Positions 5,539 to 7,463 of a DNA stretch of 7,463 nt are shown here, piece by piece. Location of the stretch: NCBI GenBank assembly GCA_012727745.1, contig JAAYGJ010000071.1:1-7463 (forward strand). The letters are read 5' to 3'. The DNA comes from Clostridia bacterium (GTDB lineage Bacteria > Bacillota > DSM-521 > Neomoorellales > Neomoorellaceae). Within the stretch, counting starts at the first letter, position 1. Every line of letters begins with the position of its first letter. Both the position numbers and the translations under genes were made by a program. The notes beneath the pieces were generated by a model. The model searched no databases. It saw only the letters and a program-made list of their open reading frames with translations, and had not been told where the DNA came from.

Positions 5539-6162
5539 TTATAGTTGACCTCCCTGCAACTCCATGGGCAGCACCTGTACCTGGTGCGGTGCCAGACCCC
5601 ACAGGGTTTCTACCGCCTGGGTAATGCGAGACCGCACCAGAGGGTTATTTGCTCCCTGGGCCACAACTACCACTCCTTGTACTACCGGTCTTGACTCTCT
5701 GATAGTAACCGGATTTTCTTCCGCACTCATCTGACTATTACGGGCCATGACCAGCTCAGCATCCATGCTGCTGTCAGTTGTTATCCGGGTGCCGCCACCC
5801 TGATCCCTTTCCTCAACGTTACGCTGGGTTGTCCGCGTATTGGTAGCATATTCGCGCAGCGGGCCGGCTTCTAACGATACCCGCACTGCTACCTTGCCGC
5901 TGCCGGCAATTTGCTCCAGGATTCCCCGCAACTGTTCTTCCAGTTCCCCAGCGGTTGCCATCAGATCTGTCTGATGTTTCCTTGGTTCTAACTGGCTAAT
6001 AGCCTCGGCCGGTAATTGGCCGGGCTGCCCCCCGCTGGCAGTCCCCATATTGCTCAGACTAACTAAAAGGCTGCCCAGCAACAGGCCACCCACTGCCAGC
6101 CAGAGATACCAGGGAGGTTTGGCAGGCAAAAAGCGCCAGCCCGCCCCCTTGCCATTATTCAC
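5539..6162 (-). CDS. spoIIIAG: Stage III sporulation protein AG
   Basis: SpoIIIAG of B. subtilis forms a large ring in the intermembrane space through a ring-building motif related to those in type III secretion and flagellar rings. This 207-residue form has one membrane helix (about residues 18-36, WYLWLAVGGLLLGSLL), a variable linker, and the conserved domain from about 70 to 200. That domain includes GSGKVAVRVSLE, ENPVTIRESRPVVQGVVVVA and VETLWGLAPHQVQVLPM. The start is GTG 6162, because GGAGG (6171-6175) lies eight bases upstream. An earlier in-frame GTG at 6177 would add five residues (MEVVV) but has only a weak SD. The stop is 49 bases before the chosen spoIIIAH start. A loop at about 110-150 rich in Thr, Gly and charged residues sits inside the ring domain, as in other SpoIIIAG proteins. 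Confidence 0.95.
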   Translation of the reverse strand: MNNGKGAGWRFLPAKPPWYLWLAVGGLLLGSLLVSLSNMGTASGGQPGQLPAEAISQLEPRKHQTDLMATAGELEEQLRGILEQIAGSGKVAVRVSLEAGPLREYATNTRTTQRNVEERDQGGGTRITTDSSMDAELVMARNSQMSAEENPVTIRESRPVVQGVVVVAQGANNPLVRSRITQAVETLWGLAPHQVQVLPMELQGGQL

Positions 6163-6200
6163 TACTACCACCTCCACTCGCCCTGAACTTAGTTATCAAG

Positions 6201-7010
6201 CTAGATTAACAACTGGACCTCTACCATTCCCGGAGTAAGACTATAAAAATGGCTAATCATATCTATAATCCGGGCTTTAATTTGCTCAATTTTAGCTGCT
6301 GAAACCTGTGCTCTTCCTGTAGTTGATTTTGCTGCAGGGTCAGGGATAATATCCGGGTCTTCCGGACCGGAACCATCGTCCCGGAAAAAGCCTTCTGTAG
6401 CTGACGGCGTCCTCTCGACTTCAACTTTCCCCTGGTCAGCCTGAACACCGTCGCCTCCAGGCAAAACATTTTCCCCCGACCATATCCCCCTTTCGTCCCC
6501 TGTTTCTGCACCTGCACCAATCTCATCTTTTTCTACCTCGCTAGATGGCCCTATCCCTCCTTCCCCAGGTTCTTCATTATCTACCAGGCTGGCTACTACT
6601 ACCACCCGTTTAATTGTGCCCCTGTACCCCTGATCCCCAGACACATCTACCAGCACTTCTGCCGTTTTTACCTCCGGCACCAGGGTAACCAGGGCTTTGA
6701 TCTGGCTGGCCAGCCGTTCGCGGTAAAGCTCCAGAGCTGCCCTTTCATTTTCCTCTGCCAGTTCTAGGCCTTCTTGCAGGCTTGTAGTCGCTACTGGAGC
6801 CAGGCGCAAGTCCCAGGCAACTATATCCAGGGCAGAGCCTGCTCCCAATCCTCTCACTATAGGGGTCAGGATAGCCACTACAACGAAAAGCCCCAACACC
6901 AGGCGGACATAGCGGGCCAGCTTCCTTTCCGGCAATAGCATTTCTAAAAATGCTGCCATTATAGTTATCAAGGCTACCTGGCGCACTACCTCGCCAACTA
7001 TTGCCAACAA
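6201..7010 (-). CDS. spoIIIAF: Stage III sporulation protein AF
   Basis: SpoIIIAF is a membrane component of the SpoIIIA complex with a cytoplasmic or intermembrane ring-building domain. Two hydrophobic helices (about residues 5-25 and 33-53) are joined by a short basic loop (PERKLARYVR), the usual N-terminus of the family. A helical segment (75-108) leads into KTAEVLVDVSGD (115-126). A long acidic Gly/Glu/Pro/Asp-rich linker follows (about 144-235), before a C-terminal motif (239-269: QVSAAKIEQIKARI, then HFYSLTPGMVEVQLL). At 269 residues it is longer than most members (about 200), and the linker accounts for the excess. The start is TTG 7010, ten bases after GAGGGGG (7021-7027), which overlaps the end of spoIIIAE. 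An adjacent second TTG at 7007 cannot be ruled out. Only seven bases separate it from the spoIIIAE stop. Confidence 0.92.
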   Translation of the reverse strand: MLAIVGEVVRQVALITIMAAFLEMLLPERKLARYVRLVLGLFVVVAILTPIVRGLGAGSALDIVAWDLRLAPVATTSLQEGLELAEENERAALELYRERLASQIKALVTLVPEVKTAEVLVDVSGDQGYRGTIKRVVVVASLVDNEEPGEGGIGPSSEVEKDEIGAGAETGDERGIWSGENVLPGGDGVQADQGKVEVERTPSATEGFFRDDGSGPEDPDIIPDPAAKSTTGRAQVSAAKIEQIKARIIDMISHFYSLTPGMVEVQLLI

Positions 7011-7017
7011 TTTCTAT

Positions 7018-7463
7018 TTACCCCCTCAAGGCCAGGGTAAGGTTGCTTAAGGCTACCATCACTGCCACCGCCATAAAGAAAAGCAACCCTACTGCTGCTA
7101 CACAGGCAAAAACCATGGTCAGGGCACTGCCGATGCCGTCCAGAGCTTCCGCTAATTGTTCTTCGCCAAAAGGTTGAATTACCGCTGCTGCCAGTTTATA
7201 TACAACCACTATCGAAAGGATTTTCAGCATGGGAAAAGCAGCAATAAAAAATATAATTACTACCCCCACTATACTTACCGCACTTTTTAATAATAAGGTT
7301 GCACCGGCCACCGCATTGACAGCATCAGCCAGCATACCACCCACAATGGGTAAAAAAGCCCCGGTAGCAAATTCAAGCGCCCTTAGCCCTACCCCATCAG
7401 CGACAGAGCCAGCTACCCCATAAATAGACAGTACACCGGTGAAAACGGTTAACATTAAACCCA
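7018..7463 (-). CDS. spoIIIAE: Stage III sporulation protein AE (5' part beyond window)
   Basis: SpoIIIAE is the large polytopic membrane protein of the SpoIIIA complex, with permease-like architecture. The last 148 codons are visible and the frame is open to the window edge, so the ATG at 7455 is an internal Met and not the start. The piece contains FATGAFLPIVGGMLADAVNA, typical of SpoIIIAE, then a hydrophobic stretch (SIVGVVIIFFIAAFPMLKIL) with further helices and a final one (LTMVFACVAAVGLLFFMAVAV). It ends LALRG, with its stop codon overlapping the spoIIIAF SD region. Family and gene order agree, so the call is firm even though most of the ~390-residue protein is missing. Confidence 0.93.
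   Translation of the reverse strand, partial: GLMLTVFTGVLSIYGVAGSVADGVGLRALEFATGAFLPIVGGMLADAVNAVAGATLLLKSAVSIVGVVIIFFIAAFPMLKILSIVVVYKLAAAVIQPFGEEQLAEALDGIGSALTMVFACVAAVGLLFFMAVAVMVALSNLTLALRG

Noticed and set aside
1..7463. CRISPR array, tRNA, rRNA, riboswitch or phage-defence system
   Set aside because: No spaced repeats, cloverleaf-like segments, conserved RNA motifs or defence-gene signatures were seen. The window is explained by the listed genes and the IS.

Overview
The window looks like chromosome from an endospore-forming, anaerobic clostridial Firmicute, plausibly of the Moorella/Thermanaeromonas or Peptococcaceae type. The evidence is a spoIIIA sporulation operon, purine-rich Shine-Dalgarno (SD) sequences, frequent TTG and GTG starts, and moderately GC-rich codons. 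The genus is inferred from gene content and style, not proven. Every gene I can support is on the minus strand, so the genetic order runs from 7463 down to 1.

Layout in transcription order. First come the last four genes of the spoIIIA operon: spoIIIAE (5' end outside the window), spoIIIAF, spoIIIAG and spoIIIAH. They encode parts of the channel that joins mother cell and forespore during engulfment. Next, 53 bases downstream, is an NlpC/P60 peptidase with two SH3-like domains and no signal peptide, resembling the YkfC / dipeptidyl-peptidase VI type. A complete insertion sequence follows (2327-3968, 1642 bp). It has 15-bp imperfect terminal inverted repeats, a CTAG on each side, and one intact 457-residue DDE transposase. 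Beyond it lie the last ~191 codons of a cation diffusion facilitator (CDF) transporter that has lost its start and most of its membrane domain. Last come a small LapA-like membrane protein and recJ, which overlap by four bases; recJ runs off the window edge.

The most informative place is the IS and its two edges. The IS sits between the end of the NlpC/P60 catalytic domain and the middle of the CDF gene. The expected ~125 N-terminal CDF codons are absent, so the insertion is associated with a deletion, not just an interruption. Both host edges keep a CTAG whose codons fit conserved residues of each protein. This favours recombination between two IS copies that had each inserted at a CTAG, or an IS-adjacent deletion, over a simple insertion. 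The nlpC reading frame now runs 62 codons into the IS and stops on top of the transposase start.

Inside the IS, upstream of the transposase, there is a 17-codon leader ORF with a strong SD. It overlaps the transposase start, and a hairpin covers the transposase SD and ATG. This suggests translational coupling. I see no CRISPR array, tRNA or rRNA, and no convincing plus-strand gene.
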